A stretch of 50,622 nucleotides of DNA. Source: Acanthaster planci. Taxonomy: Eukaryota > Echinodermata > Asteroidea > Valvatida > Acanthasteridae. This document shows positions 24,501-30,838 of the stretch, one piece after another (within the stretch, counting starts at the first letter, position 1; each line of letters starts with the position of its first letter). The notes under the pieces were generated by a model, which made no database searches, was not told the origin of the DNA, and was given only the letters and a program-made list of their open reading frames with translations. The DNA is taken from NCBI RefSeq assembly GCF_001949145.1, contig NW_019091480.1:327641-378262 (forward strand). The letters run 5' to 3'. The position numbers and the translations under genes were made by a program.

Positions 24501-25474
24501 TCTCGCAGGAGGAGAAATTTCGCAGGAATTAATGCCAAGAATTTTCATAAATTCTGCCGTATTTCATGAGTTGCTCTCGCTCAGTGTCGTTGGGTCTTGG
24601 GGGTCTAGGGTCACTAGCTTTTCAAACAGAATGTATAAACAAAGACCTTGGCATATTGCTGTATGTGTTGCAGTGCTGACAGATGTCTGGAAAGGTGTAA
24701 AAGCGTCACACTGGCTTAGCAACGCTTGGTTCGTCTTGTATGAGTTTTCCCTCATTTTCCATAGGAACATAGATGTTTGCATTGCTTGACTAGGGTTTAC
24801 CATTCCTTTGACAGCCAAGCTCATCCTCAAAAGAGCCCGGTCATTTTCACGACCCAATAGGGATGGGGGAAGGGGCGGAGAGTCTGTTCTATTTGCAGAT
24901 CTTGGCAGTTCAATAACAGATTGGATTAAATCCAGTTTGCATCCGCTGAATTTCAGTTTAAGTGAAGCGAGGGGGGTTGTTGTGCGTGGTCATTTGTGAT
25001 ACACAATATTCAGTTTGTGAGTTTAGCTATTATGTACCAGTGCAGCGTCTATTAAACAGGTGTTACTGTTATTGGAAAACATTCATAGTCCCAGTAACTC
25101 AATGCCCCCTTGTCATTACTGTGGAATACAAGAAAATGTTAAATTTAAATGTTAAAGGTATCAGCATGTTTGTTTTTGACTATCTAGGACTATTTTTAGT
25201 GTATAGATTGTGTATCTTTCTAGTGTCAACATTATCAATCATACATGTGTTTGAACCACTATCTATGAAATGTGTACCTTTTTGGTTGGTTGGTTGCCAA
25301 TTTGGGGTTATGGCTTTGAACTTGGAACTTTGAAGAGCAATGAAAATAAATATTTCTCTTTCATTTTGGTTTCCACTGTAACAGTGGGTGCTGACCAAAC
25401 TTCAGGTGGCTCTCAACCAAACTAGCCTGGATAGCCCTGTCGTTGACGCCTTCCTGACAGACGTAGACCACTGA
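298..25474 (+). CDS. VPS13: VPS13A/C-type bridge-like lipid transfer protein, C-terminal part (32 visible exons)
   Basis: The family are rod-like proteins that carry phospholipids between membranes at contact sites (ER with mitochondria, endosomes or lipid droplets); this role is family knowledge. The visible exons give about 1430 residues; human VPS13A has about 3170, so the N-terminal chorein region lies left of the window. In order one sees: end of the rod and start of the VAB domain (298-7444), VAB/SHR-BD repeats with the hallmark [11 protein letters not shown] (7541-7762) and [11 protein letters not shown] (9234-9386), the VPS13_C segment with [13 protein letters not shown] (13454-13596), YFKVLIQE (17145-17247), the VLGNPYGL / FYEPYL / [12 protein letters not shown]2-C-like region (19266-20014), Gly-rich amphipathic repeats (21446-21682), and a C-terminal PH-like segment ending in WVLTKLQ (25385-25474). 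The repeats, GAIQGP motif and PH-like end fit VPS13A/C better than VPS13B or D. All phases agree except at the N gap after exon 16. The span given includes introns. Confidence 0.93.
1006..1097 (+). CDS. VPS13: VPS13 visible exon 2
   Basis: Acceptor TTAG at 1002-1005 and donor GTAAGG at 1098. The next AG downstream would bring an in-frame stop, which fixes this start. It encodes [17 protein letters not shown] then LSIQAMEER and ends in phase 2. The 886-bp intron that follows shows nothing clear. Confidence 0.78.
1984..2131 (+). CDS. VPS13: VPS13 visible exon 3
   Basis: Acceptor ACAG at 1980-1983, donor GTAACC at 2132. It completes a split Ser codon and encodes [18 protein letters not shown] ... 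PETGQFIFE. Ends in phase 0. The 915-bp intron after it is mostly A+T-rich with no recognised element. Confidence 0.82.
3047..3127 (+). CDS. VPS13: VPS13 visible exon 4
   Basis: Acceptor TTTCAG at 3041-3046, donor GTAAGT at 3128. It encodes exactly 27 codons, including [19 protein letters not shown], the segment leading into the VAB domain. The next intron (976 bp) shows nothing recognised. Confidence 0.85.
4104..4300 (+). CDS. VPS13: VPS13 visible exon 5
   Basis: Acceptor AACAG ending 4103, donor GTAAGT at 4301. It encodes [19 protein letters not shown] followed by [19 protein letters not shown], the first VAB-type beta repeat. Ends in phase 2. The 602-bp intron after it holds nothing recognised. 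Confidence 0.9.
4903..5011 (+). CDS. VPS13: VPS13 visible exon 6
   Basis: Acceptor TTTTTTGCAG ending 4902; donor GTATAG at 5012. It encodes [16 protein letters not shown] ... KGELPFHFK. The Tigger-like element (5015-5841) starts at the fourth base of the intron, so bases +4 to +6 of this donor come from the transposon. Confidence 0.88.
5015..5841. mobile_element. Tigger/pogo-like non-autonomous DNA transposon (degraded)
   Basis: The left end begins TAGTAAAACGTTGATAAC, and the reverse complement of the right end begins CAGTTAACCTCGATAAG. Both resemble the CAGTNAACCTCGATAA-type ends of Tigger/pogo (Tc1-mariner superfamily). Each end is flanked by TA (5013-5014 and 5842-5843), the usual target duplication of this group. 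Both ends continue with related stretches of the GAGTTATCNAGACTTTGAG kind. No transposase is recognised inside; a 114-codon reverse-strand frame (5299-5643) matches nothing I know. The arms are well diverged, so the element is old. The rest of the intron, 5842-6838, shows nothing clear. Confidence 0.55.
6839..6970 (+). CDS. VPS13: VPS13 visible exon 7
   Basis: Acceptor TTTACAG ending 6838, donor GTGGGA at 6971 (weak but in phase). It encodes 44 codons, including [20 protein letters not shown], the VAB signature in which a hydrophobic strand is followed by xxNxLPY. The 387-bp intron after it shows nothing. Confidence 0.88.
7358..7444 (+). CDS. VPS13: VPS13 visible exon 8
   Basis: Acceptor TTTACAG ending 7357, donor GTCAGA at 7445. 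It encodes 29 codons, [20 protein letters not shown] followed by SEAQKMKIQ, part of the VAB domain. The intron is only 96 bp. Confidence 0.88.
7541..7762 (+). CDS. VPS13: VPS13 visible exon 9 (VAB domain, invariant Asn repeat)
   Basis: Acceptor CCTTAG ending 7540, donor GTGAGC at 7763; 74 codons. It contains [17 protein letters not shown], the best conserved signature of the SHR-BD/VAB domain. In yeast VPS13 the Asn of such repeats is needed to bind Pro-x-Pro adaptor motifs (family knowledge). The 877-bp intron after it shows nothing recognised. Confidence 0.93.
8640..8723 (+). CDS. VPS13: VPS13 visible exon 10
   Basis: Acceptor TTTCCCAG ending 8639, donor GTATGG at 8724; 28 codons. It encodes [20 protein letters not shown] followed by a basic end (NSRRRK), matching the P-hydrophobic-F strand of the VAB domain. 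Confidence 0.87.
8890..9000 (+). CDS. VPS13: VPS13 visible exon 11
   Basis: Acceptor TTTTAG ending 8889, donor GTAATA at 9001; 37 codons. It encodes [20 protein letters not shown], the typical W-S[10 protein letters not shown] signature of SHR-BD/VAB. Confidence 0.93.
9234..9386 (+). CDS. VPS13: VPS13 visible exon 12
   Basis: Acceptor TTTTTGTAG ending 9233, donor GTCAGC at 9387; 51 codons. It encodes [18 protein letters not shown], the next VAB repeat with its conserved Asn. The 525-bp intron after it shows nothing. Confidence 0.93.
9912..10043 (+). CDS. VPS13: VPS13 visible exon 13
   Basis: Acceptor TTTTACAG ending 9911, donor GTAATG at 10044; 44 codons. It encodes [13 protein letters not shown]; the PFWP motif is typical of this position in VPS13A/C. 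The 746-bp intron after it shows nothing recognised. Confidence 0.92.
10790..10923 (+). CDS. VPS13: VPS13 visible exon 14
   Basis: Acceptor ATCCTAG ending 10789, donor GTAAGT at 10924; ends in phase 2. It encodes [20 protein letters not shown] followed by [20 protein letters not shown]. The 621-bp intron after it shows nothing. Confidence 0.88.
11545..11680 (+). CDS. VPS13: VPS13 visible exon 15
   Basis: Acceptor AAATAG ending 11544, donor GTAATT at 11681. It completes a Lys codon and encodes [18 protein letters not shown], the L-x-W-D-x-P strand typical of this region. The 358-bp intron after it shows nothing. Confidence 0.92.
12039..12130 (+). CDS. VPS13: VPS13 visible exon 16, 3' end cut by an assembly gap
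   Basis: Acceptor ATTTCAG ending 12038. It encodes [20 protein letters not shown] then LYVEGDDA before running into N. The sequence after the gap starts with a near copy of the last 19 bases. If that overlap is collapsed, the frame continues through SVCSSMYNS and ends at a GTTAAT donor near 13107 in phase 1, which is the phase exon 17 needs. Confidence 0.8.
12131..13061. other. Assembly gap, 931 N
   Basis: A run of N. Left flank 12112-12130 and right flank 13062-13080 agree at 17 of 19 bases and share GAGATGACGCCAG exactly. This looks like an unmerged overlap of two contig ends, so the true gap may be zero. Confidence 0.97.
13454..13596 (+). CDS. VPS13: VPS13 visible exon 17
   Basis: Acceptor TTCACAG ending 13453, donor GTACTG at 13597. 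It needs a phase-1 upstream exon. It encodes [20 protein letters not shown], one of the best conserved VPS13A/C blocks. Bases 13107-13453 before it show nothing; the 605-bp intron after it holds only unrecognised frames. Confidence 0.93.
14202..14441 (+). CDS. VPS13: VPS13 visible exon 18
   Basis: Acceptor CCTGTCAG ending 14201, donor GTTAGT at 14442; 80 codons. It encodes [20 protein letters not shown] then [16 protein letters not shown], the G-x-G-L-S-L-I-N and W-E-V pattern of the VPS13_C segment. Confidence 0.94.
14520..15116. mobile_element. piggyBac-like non-autonomous element with TTAA target duplication
   Basis: The 597-bp element has perfect 12-bp inverted ends, CCACTTCCTGCC at the left and GGCAGGAAGTGG at the right. 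It is flanked on both sides by TTAA (14516-14519 and 15117-15120), the target site characteristic of piggyBac transposons. A near-direct pair GTACTCGGAACAAAAGAC lies inside. No transposase frame is seen, so it would be a MITE moved in trans. It sits in the intron between exons 18 and 19. Confidence 0.75.
15531..15594 (-). repeat. tRNA-derived SINE head (Leu/Ser-like)
   Basis: Read on the minus strand it has an A-box-like TGGTCGAGTGGTTAAG, a possible anticodon stem CTGC...GCAG, and a degraded B-box GGTTCATGTC with the spacing of a tRNA. The TGGTCGAGTGGTTAAG block is typical of class II tRNAs (Leu, Ser). Acceptor pairing is not convincing, so it is a SINE head or tRNA relic, not a working tRNA. 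Repeat body may extend to about 15480. Confidence 0.5.
16086..16220 (+). CDS. VPS13: VPS13 visible exon 19
   Basis: Acceptor TTCGCAG ending 16085, donor GTATGA at 16221; 45 codons. It encodes [20 protein letters not shown], matching the R-x-x-P-G-L-W-V block of VPS13A/C. The intron after it (438 bp) shows nothing. Confidence 0.92.
16659..16810 (+). CDS. VPS13: VPS13 visible exon 20
   Basis: Acceptor CATGCAG ending 16658, donor GTGAGT at 16811; ends in phase 2. It encodes [20 protein letters not shown], the conserved Q-I-D-N-Q-L block. The 334-bp intron after it shows nothing. Confidence 0.94.
17145..17247 (+). CDS. VPS13: VPS13 visible exon 21
   Basis: Acceptor TGGTCAG ending 17144, donor GTCAGC at 17248. 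It encodes [18 protein letters not shown], a nearly invariant VPS13A/C block, and ends in an acidic EEEDE stretch. Confidence 0.95.
17522..17702. mobile_element. Small MITE-like element (about 181 bp)
   Basis: The left end AAGGCCGGTTCATACTT and the reverse complement of the right end, AAGGTGGGTTCATGCTT, agree at 14 of 17 bases, and both continue into A-rich GAAAAGC-like sequence. There is no coding potential and no clear target duplication. A related single end (AAAGGCCAGTTCATAC) lies near 44942. Confidence 0.5.
17841..17960 (+). CDS. VPS13: VPS13 visible exon 22
   Basis: Acceptor GTAATAG ending 17840, donor GTCAGG at 17961; 40 codons. It encodes [14 protein letters not shown], the Y-F-x-x-L-x-x-x-P block before the ATG2-C-like part. 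The 826-bp intron after it is A+T-rich and shows nothing recognised. Confidence 0.94.
18787..18920 (+). CDS. VPS13: VPS13 visible exon 23
   Basis: Acceptor TCCTCTAG ending 18786, donor GTAAGT at 18921; phase 2 end. It encodes [17 protein letters not shown] then [20 protein letters not shown], matching the S-x-G-x-x-L-T-D-V block. The 345-bp intron after it shows nothing. Confidence 0.93.
19266..19461 (+). CDS. VPS13: VPS13 visible exon 24 (start of ATG2-C-like segment)
   Basis: Acceptor GTACCAG ending 19265, donor GTAGGT at 19462. It encodes [20 protein letters not shown] and ends with FFYEPYL, strictly typical of the ATG2-C-like region shared by VPS13 and ATG2. The 477-bp intron after it shows a weak tRNA-like patch only. 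Confidence 0.96.
19939..20014 (+). CDS. VPS13: VPS13 visible exon 25
   Basis: Acceptor AACGTAG ending 19938, donor GTGAGT at 20015; phase 1 end. It encodes [19 protein letters not shown], the G-A-x-Q-G-P block that defines VPS13A/C C-termini. Confidence 0.96.
20142..20227 (+). CDS. VPS13: VPS13 visible exon 26
   Basis: Acceptor GGCTGCAG ending 20141, donor GTAGGC at 20228. It encodes [20 protein letters not shown] then SFDDDYQR, an amphipathic Gly-rich helix followed by the D-x-D-Y-Q motif. The 377-bp intron after it shows nothing. Confidence 0.95.
20605..20682 (+). CDS. VPS13: VPS13 visible exon 27
   Basis: Acceptor TTGGGCAG ending 20604, donor GTAAGA at 20683; 26 codons. It encodes [20 protein letters not shown] then GQGFVM, the R-R-x-x-x-x-x-x-P block followed by the start of the Gly repeat. 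The 763-bp intron after it shows nothing recognised. Confidence 0.94.
21446..21682 (+). CDS. VPS13: VPS13 visible exon 28 (amphipathic Gly-rich repeats)
   Basis: Acceptor TTTTCAG ending 21445, donor GTAAGT at 21683; 79 codons. It encodes [20 protein letters not shown] then [20 protein letters not shown]. This is the amphipathic segment that in VPS13A/C binds lipid droplets and mitochondria (family knowledge). Confidence 0.96.
21962..22292. repeat. Imperfect inverted repeat with CCTCCAAAATCC motifs (possible MITE)
   Basis: The left block CCCTCCTCTATCCTCCGAAA near 21968 pairs with a right block near 22257-22282 whose reverse complement reads CCCCTCCTCAATCCTCCAAA. Several further CCTCCAAAA / CCTTCAAAATCC words lie between. 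It is intronic, with no target duplication seen. Confidence 0.4.
22723..22871 (+). CDS. VPS13: VPS13 visible exon 29 (start of PH-like segment)
   Basis: The acceptor ATGAAG ending 22722 is weak, but an in-frame stop just upstream and the required phase leave no alternative. Donor GTAAGT at 22872. It encodes [17 protein letters not shown] then [19 protein letters not shown], matching the start of the C-terminal PH-like fold. The 623-bp intron after it shows nothing. Confidence 0.92.
23495..23618 (+). CDS. VPS13: VPS13 visible exon 30
   Basis: Acceptor GTGTCAG ending 23494, donor GTAAGT at 23619. It encodes [18 protein letters not shown] then [11 protein letters not shown], the core strands of the PH-like segment. 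The 803-bp intron after it contains a small inverted repeat (CCATTTTCAT near 23800, ATGAAAATGG near 23923) around a TACATGTACATGTA word. Confidence 0.92.
24422..24481 (+). CDS. VPS13: VPS13 visible exon 31
   Basis: Acceptor CTCTACAG ending 24421, donor GTGAGT at 24482; 20 codons, [20 protein letters not shown], joining in frame to the last exon. The 903-bp intron after it shows nothing recognised. Confidence 0.88.
25385..25474 (+). CDS. VPS13: VPS13 last coding exon
   Basis: Acceptor TGTAACAG ending 25384, stop TGA at 25472-25474. It encodes [20 protein letters not shown] and ends at TDVDH. The W-x-L-x-K-L-Q motif ends the PH-like segment in VPS13A/C, so this is the natural C-terminus. Confidence 0.93.
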   Translation, partial: WVLTKLQVALNQTSLDSPVVDAFLTDVDH

Positions 25475-28400
25475 TAGGCAAGACCCAGGCTCATTACACT
25501 GCAGTTCCAAGGTATGCAAGTCTCACACCAGCATCAATTCCATAGATACAGTGTATGCATAAATGTATGCATGTACATTGTAATGTATGTAATCATTGTA
25601 CAAGTCAACAAGATATAAACTGTAAGGAAAAAAGCAACAGTGTACCTTGGACACTACGCCCATTTGCAAAAGTTGGGCAGAGACAAATAATTCCATGATA
25701 ATATTCAACACCTGAAATGAGTCCATATGTAGCTACCCTTACTATGAGGTAGTCTGTTTACTTTTTATGATTGTTTGGAAGCATATGGTACAGTGAGATA
25801 CTACTGTAAAGTGTATGTCAAGAATTCTGTTAAATGTCCATGTGATGTACCGTGATGGTAATATTGAAATATGTGTTGTTCTGCTTCAGTTGCAAATTGT
25901 GTGGCCAAAGACTATCTTGAACCATTCTTAAATGACAACAGTACTGTACTTGCATGAAATTATAGTTAAAAGTACTTTATTAATATATGTAATTGTACTC
26001 GGAATCAAAATTGAATTCACCTTTCCACTGAGCGTTGGAGGACTGAGTATACTCTTTGGTAACTTTAAGAGAGATCACAGAAATATGTCGTTGTTCAAGA
26101 GGAAAGCACTTAGTGTGTCAGTTTTCATTCCATTATTTTGCTATGGTATTTACTAAATGTTAACAGTCACTGTTGGTATTTGCCCACTCTGACAACAGTA
26201 AGTAACCCAGATATATGCTTTATATTATTGAAATGCTTGCTGCTTTTAACAAGATTAACAACATATAATGACCCTAACATTAAATAACATTGCTTTTGTC
26301 TGTATGTCTTGGTCAAATTAACTATTGACTTAAATATTAAAAGAAATCATGGTATGGTCATAGTAGACTCTGGAACGCCATTCAGTTGAAATCTTTATTT
26401 TGTAGTTGTTCTTTGCAGGAAACTGGCTCTTAAATGTATACCTTGATAACACAGTTACATGTACTTAGTGTGATCAATGTTTGGCCAAATTTTTTAGTTT
26501 CCGACAGGTCATGGGAAACAGTGTTTTTCATGGCCATTTCTATTTTGTTTTCAATTTTGATTACTTCACATGTACTGAGATACAGTAGACACATTTATGT
26601 AATCAAACACTGTTCATTCCTGCTGTTTGCAGAAAGCAAAGTTAACTATTTGTAACATTGGTGAAATTGTTAGATGTTTAACTTTTAGTCTTTGTATTTG
26701 CTGGTTTTGTTTTCACTTTTAAATGCATTTTAATCAGTTCTTAAACAACATTCAATGATATGGATTGGTTTTAAATGTGACGTTTAACATATTAACAGAT
26801 AGATGTGTTTAAAGATGCTAAATGTTTCTTTTGAATAAGCATTGTTTCCTGTCAGCACTAATTTATCCATGAAATTTTAACAAGCCCTGAGCTGGACCAA
26901 AAGAGGGGGCAATTTTCCTAGCAGTGGAGGCTCCTTTGGTCGGAAATACACTTCACTGGTTCGCAAACGACAATGACATGCACACAAGGGACGCGTTGCT
27001 ACCAACAAAATGAACACTCCCCACCAACATGGCTCTTTTTAACTCATAAGGAGTGCCTCTTTGAGTAGAGTTTGTTTCTTCAATTAGAACTACAACCTAG
27101 AACCATTTATCGGTCATTTCATGATCTGGCCAGCATGTTAAGGTTGTTTGTGAGTTTTTATTGAAATTCTTTGCATTTGGAAGATGTGGTAGCAGTGTGT
27201 AAGAAATATTAACAATTTGCCGCAAGTTCTGCTCATAGCTAGAGGTAGTGACCTAAGGTGAAATATCAACAATTATTACCTAAACAATGGCCAAAAATGT
27301 ATTATTCAGGTAAAAATTTGAACTGAATCACCTTGTGCAAACGTGTATTGCTTTTGAGTTCCAATAGTCTTGTAATATTGCATTGTAGTTCACTTATTGT
27401 TGACTGTGTATTGACAATCCCAATTCTGAGATGTTTCAAATTGTACTTATGTAGGTTGGGAGTGTTCAATGTACTGTAGTTTTAATTAATGCCCTCAAAA
27501 AATACACATGCAATCCTATATACATTGGCCTTTGAGGATCAACGTCTCTTGTAATCTTGTTGGGATGAGATTCTGTAATGTTAACTGAAAATCAAGATGT
27601 TTTGTGTTTTTGTGGTGTAGTCTTTGTTTGACTAGTATCATTAGCAAGTGTTGTAGGTCAGATCCTCATATGAATGAATGGTTTGAGATCAGGCAAATTA
27701 CAAAAGTATTACACCCCTCCTATCCCAAAGCATAATTAGGACACAAATCGGGGGACTAGTGCCCTTATTGATGGATGGGGTTTCCCTACCATCTGCAGTT
27801 TGAGTTGGTGATTTCAAACAAATGATTTTGAATTTCACCATAGTATGACAGGGACAAGACATCTGACTTCGGCAACTTTCAGGGGCATAAGTGTTTGGAA
27901 CCAAAATCCTGACCCCCTCTCCCTCCCGTGGTGGGACTGGTTGGACACCATATTGATAATGTGACTTGTTGAAGCGTGGTGCACTGTAAAAATACAGCAC
28001 AAGGTTCTTAAGTTTGAATAAGGGAAAGTCACAGCCATTCCTTTACACAGACAACACTTTATAGGCTGTTGGATTATATTGTGAATAGCTGTCATATTGA
28101 ACTGATTACTTGTTAAGCATATTTCAGATAGTTGCTGGATTATTCCAAATATTCCCTTGTTTGTAACTGGTGCAAATAGCAGCAGCATAAATATGGTACC
28201 AGAAGGGGGCTTATGCAGGCATCTGTTAAGGTATACTGTCAGCAGTTTGGTTTCTGTTTATTCGTTTTAGTAAAATGTAACAGTTTTTCTTGTAAGTTGA
28301 CCTGGCCTAAACAAAAGTTTGTTCTGTTAACATGATGAAGTTTAAGTTTGGGTCCAGTCTCAAGGAAAGTTTTTGTAAGGCTGAAAAAGTACAATAACCT

Positions 28401-29126
28401 TTGTTGTGTATCAAAAGCCAAACCAACTCAGAGTCATGTGCTTGATGTTCATTGTTGTGTCACCATTTCAACAACGAAAACTGCACCTTTGACGTTTACT
28501 TGCCGTCATCATAACTGCTGAAATACTGTATCTAAGAAAGGGGCAAGATTCAAGCTGTATTTCCTGAGGCAGTATTGAAAACTTGTATTGATATTGGACC
28601 ATTGAGGATTGTAAGGAAATCTTATAGGAAGTCTTGCGCTGGGATGTATTCTCAGCCCTGTGCAGTTTAAAGTTAAGGACAGAAAAGTCAGGTAAAATCA
28701 TGATTTGAAATTTCACAATTGATAAGCGTAATCCATTTCTGTACTACCATTACCCTGAATTTAGCGTTATGACCTATCCTAGGAAAGTTCTTTTTTTCAG
28801 TTCGTATGTTTAATACTTTTCATTGCTCTTTGCAGTAACTTGTAAAAGCAATTGTGTGCAATATTAGAAAACTGTATATTGGAAATAAATCTTGAAGCTG
28901 CTGTAGAGCATTCCCATTGTGTCTTTGCTGACGAAGGTGGTGGACGGAGCATTAGGGCCTTCAGTAAGCTCACATTCATCAAACTGCAATGCACACCTAA
29001 ACACTTTGCACTTTGGCTACATGTACGTCAAATGTGGCTGTGATTGGAAGTCAGGCTGAGTCCAAATTATACTTACTACGGCTGGTAATTACTATGTGTG
29101 AGTCAATGGGAACTTGATAAAGGTCC
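25475..29126. other. VPS13 3' UTR and intergenic DNA, no gene seen
   Basis: A+T-rich sequence without a convincing coding frame. The 3' end of the VPS13 transcript is not fixed. ATTAAA at 26279-26284 and AATAAA at 28884-28889 are the only notable candidate poly(A) signals. All frames here are short and unlike known families. Confidence 0.6.
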
Positions 29127-29276
29127 AAGTGGACCTCTGTATGCAGTCTACATTTTGTAGGCAGAGACAAAACTTACGATGTACCGAATCCAACGATTTC
29201 CCATGGACAAGTGAGCAGGAGGAGATTGTTTCCCGGCAAAATGAACAACGAAGAAGCTTTCCTGCTACTGTAAACC
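29127..29276 (+). pseudogene. THAP-like zinc finger fragment, + strand arm
   Basis: The frame reads KWTSVCSLHFVGRDKTYDVP, continues to a QVSRRRLFPGKM block and stops with TAA soon after. The C-x2-H-F with a following R-R-L-x-P resembles the second half of a C2CH THAP domain, a DNA-binding module of P-element-type transposases and of host regulators. The first half of the domain (the C-x2-4-C end and the F/P strand) is absent upstream, so this arm cannot encode a full domain by itself. Confidence 0.55.
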
Positions 29277-29717
29277 TAAAACCACTGCCAATCTTGCAGC
29301 CAAAACAAGCTTCACGTTCGAGTTCAATATGCAAGCGGCGGCGAACAACCTGGACCAGTACAAAAGCGGGCTTGTCTCCCGACATGCTCGAGTGTATGCA
29401 GGTAGGCCCTATGCATGCTTGGGCTGGCATGCTAGCCTTGCTAAGTTAAGCTCATCAGCGTTCACAGATGGAAAAATAGGCAAAGATTTCCATAAGAAGT
29501 TAGGTAGTTCTCCTCTGTTGTACCTGCAAAACTATGAGAAAGAGTTTCATGTAGGAAGTTCCCAAATCATGTCTGAAAAGAAAGGTAACCTCTTCTTGTT
29601 CATTTTACTGGGAAACAATCTCCTCCCGCTCACTTGTCCATGGGAAATCGTTGTATCCGGTACATCGTAAGTTTCGTCTCCGCCTACAAAATGTAGACTA
29701 CATACAGAGGTCCACTT
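29127..29717. repeat. Large palindrome with THAP-like coding arms
   Basis: Two arms of about 140 bp (about 29127-29270 and about 29577-29717) are inverted copies of each other at roughly 90% identity, around a spacer of about 310 bp. Both start AAGTGGACCTCTGTATG on their own strand, and both read in the same protein frame as the C-terminal half of a THAP-like zinc finger (VCSLHF). Arms that both keep an open frame suggest inverted duplication of an exon, not an ordinary MITE. Confidence 0.75.
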
Positions 29718-29828
29718 AGACTTCGCTTTGATTGCCTTGTTTCTCACGGACATCTGTCGCCTTTTGCGGTCCTGTGAAAGTTTGAAAAAATGCAGCTCTG
29801 GCATTCGTTGAGTGCTTGATAAACTCAA
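29547..29828 (-). pseudogene. THAP-like zinc finger fragment, - strand arm
   Basis: The frame of about 93 codons reads LHFFKLSQDRKRRQM, then KWTSVCSLHFVGGDETYDVP and GRRLFPSKMNKKR. The F-K-L-x-x-D-x-x-R-R strand, the C-S-x-H-F zinc pair and the R-R-L-x-P end follow the THAP pattern. The first Cys pair is not visible and would need an upstream exon. It could be an exon of a P-element-like transposase, a domesticated THAP gene or a relic. No further exons are recognised nearby. Confidence 0.55.
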
Positions 29829-30389
29829 TGGACCAGGTCGATACTCAAGCCATATAGTATACGTTACACATAGCGTGTCACGTCAACGCATTCCTGCAAC
29901 ATCCCCACCTTTCACCCACAATGCACCGCGGTAAACACTGCATGACATCATTATGTTGTAGGTCTATTGCAATTTCAATAGACATGCAGTTAGACTGGAC
30001 TGGAAAGCATGGGCCACTTCCAAAAACTCCTCGTTTTGAGGCTGCTACTTTGTGAAGTTATAGTGACACTGACAATCAGTACAATTTGAACCAAGAGACA
30101 TTGAAGAATTTCCGAGAGTGACAGCAAATGGTGTTCTTCATTCAGACCCTACTTGTATTCCAATAAGGAGAGACAAACAGAGTGCCCTCGGGTCACATAC
30201 CAAAAAACACTGTTCTATCATTACCTTCCTGAAGCACACACCGGACAATTGAGTCCTCGTCATAGAAACCCAGGAGTTGATAAAAAAAGACAACGCCAAT
30301 GGACATAACCACCTATCGACTTGACCATAAGTCAAGTTTGATGGTACATTGATGTAACAGCACTGAGCCAACCTCGATGGCCAAACTTC
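29718..30389. other. Intergenic DNA with unrecognised frames
   Basis: It holds the outer end of the THAP-like frame and an open stretch near 30100-30250 reading SALGSHTKKHCSIITFLKH on the plus strand, which I cannot place. No promoter or RNA gene is seen. Confidence 0.4.
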
Positions 30390-30395
30390 TTTATT
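30390..30395 (-). terminator. Poly(A) signal AATAAA of BHMT-like gene 1
   Basis: TTTATT on the plus strand reads AATAAA on the minus strand, 169 bp past the stop codon at 30564, a usual distance for a short 3' UTR. Confidence 0.55.
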
Positions 30396-30563
30396 GAGGG
30401 AACTTACAATTTTGTTTACACTTACTTAGATTTACTACATAGTTATCTTTGCGATTTTCTGAATCAGAATAGGGTCGGCCCATCATCTTTTAATAGTGGG
30501 GTATTATTTTTCTATCGCCCAACCTTCAAGTTTGACATCATTTTCAATCCTGTCTCTTTCCAT

Positions 30564-30838
30564 TTATGACATGACAATGCCCTTGACATGGACCTGGTTG
30601 TATTTATGTAGCTTTTCGTTGTCACCAAGTGCAAAGTGCTTTGACATGTCTGGGCTGTATTTAGAGGCTGGTGGTTGTCGACCTATGGTTTCGGAGAGTG
30701 TACGTGTATAGTGAGCCCCATTCCCACAACACAGGCCCATGTACTGGATGTCGAGATCAAGGCACTCTTGCCCAAATGCCACAATGTCATCGCGAGTACA
30801 GGCGGCGCAGTCCAAATTGGTTGGGAAAAGTTGCTTTC
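30564..30838 (-). CDS. BHMT: BHMT-like gene 1, exon 7 (zinc CC motif and stop)
   Basis: Acceptor GACGCAG, stop at 30566-30564. It encodes [20 protein letters not shown], with the Cys-Cys zinc ligands, then [18 protein letters not shown]. It ends about 50 residues before the human C-terminus. Confidence 0.95.
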
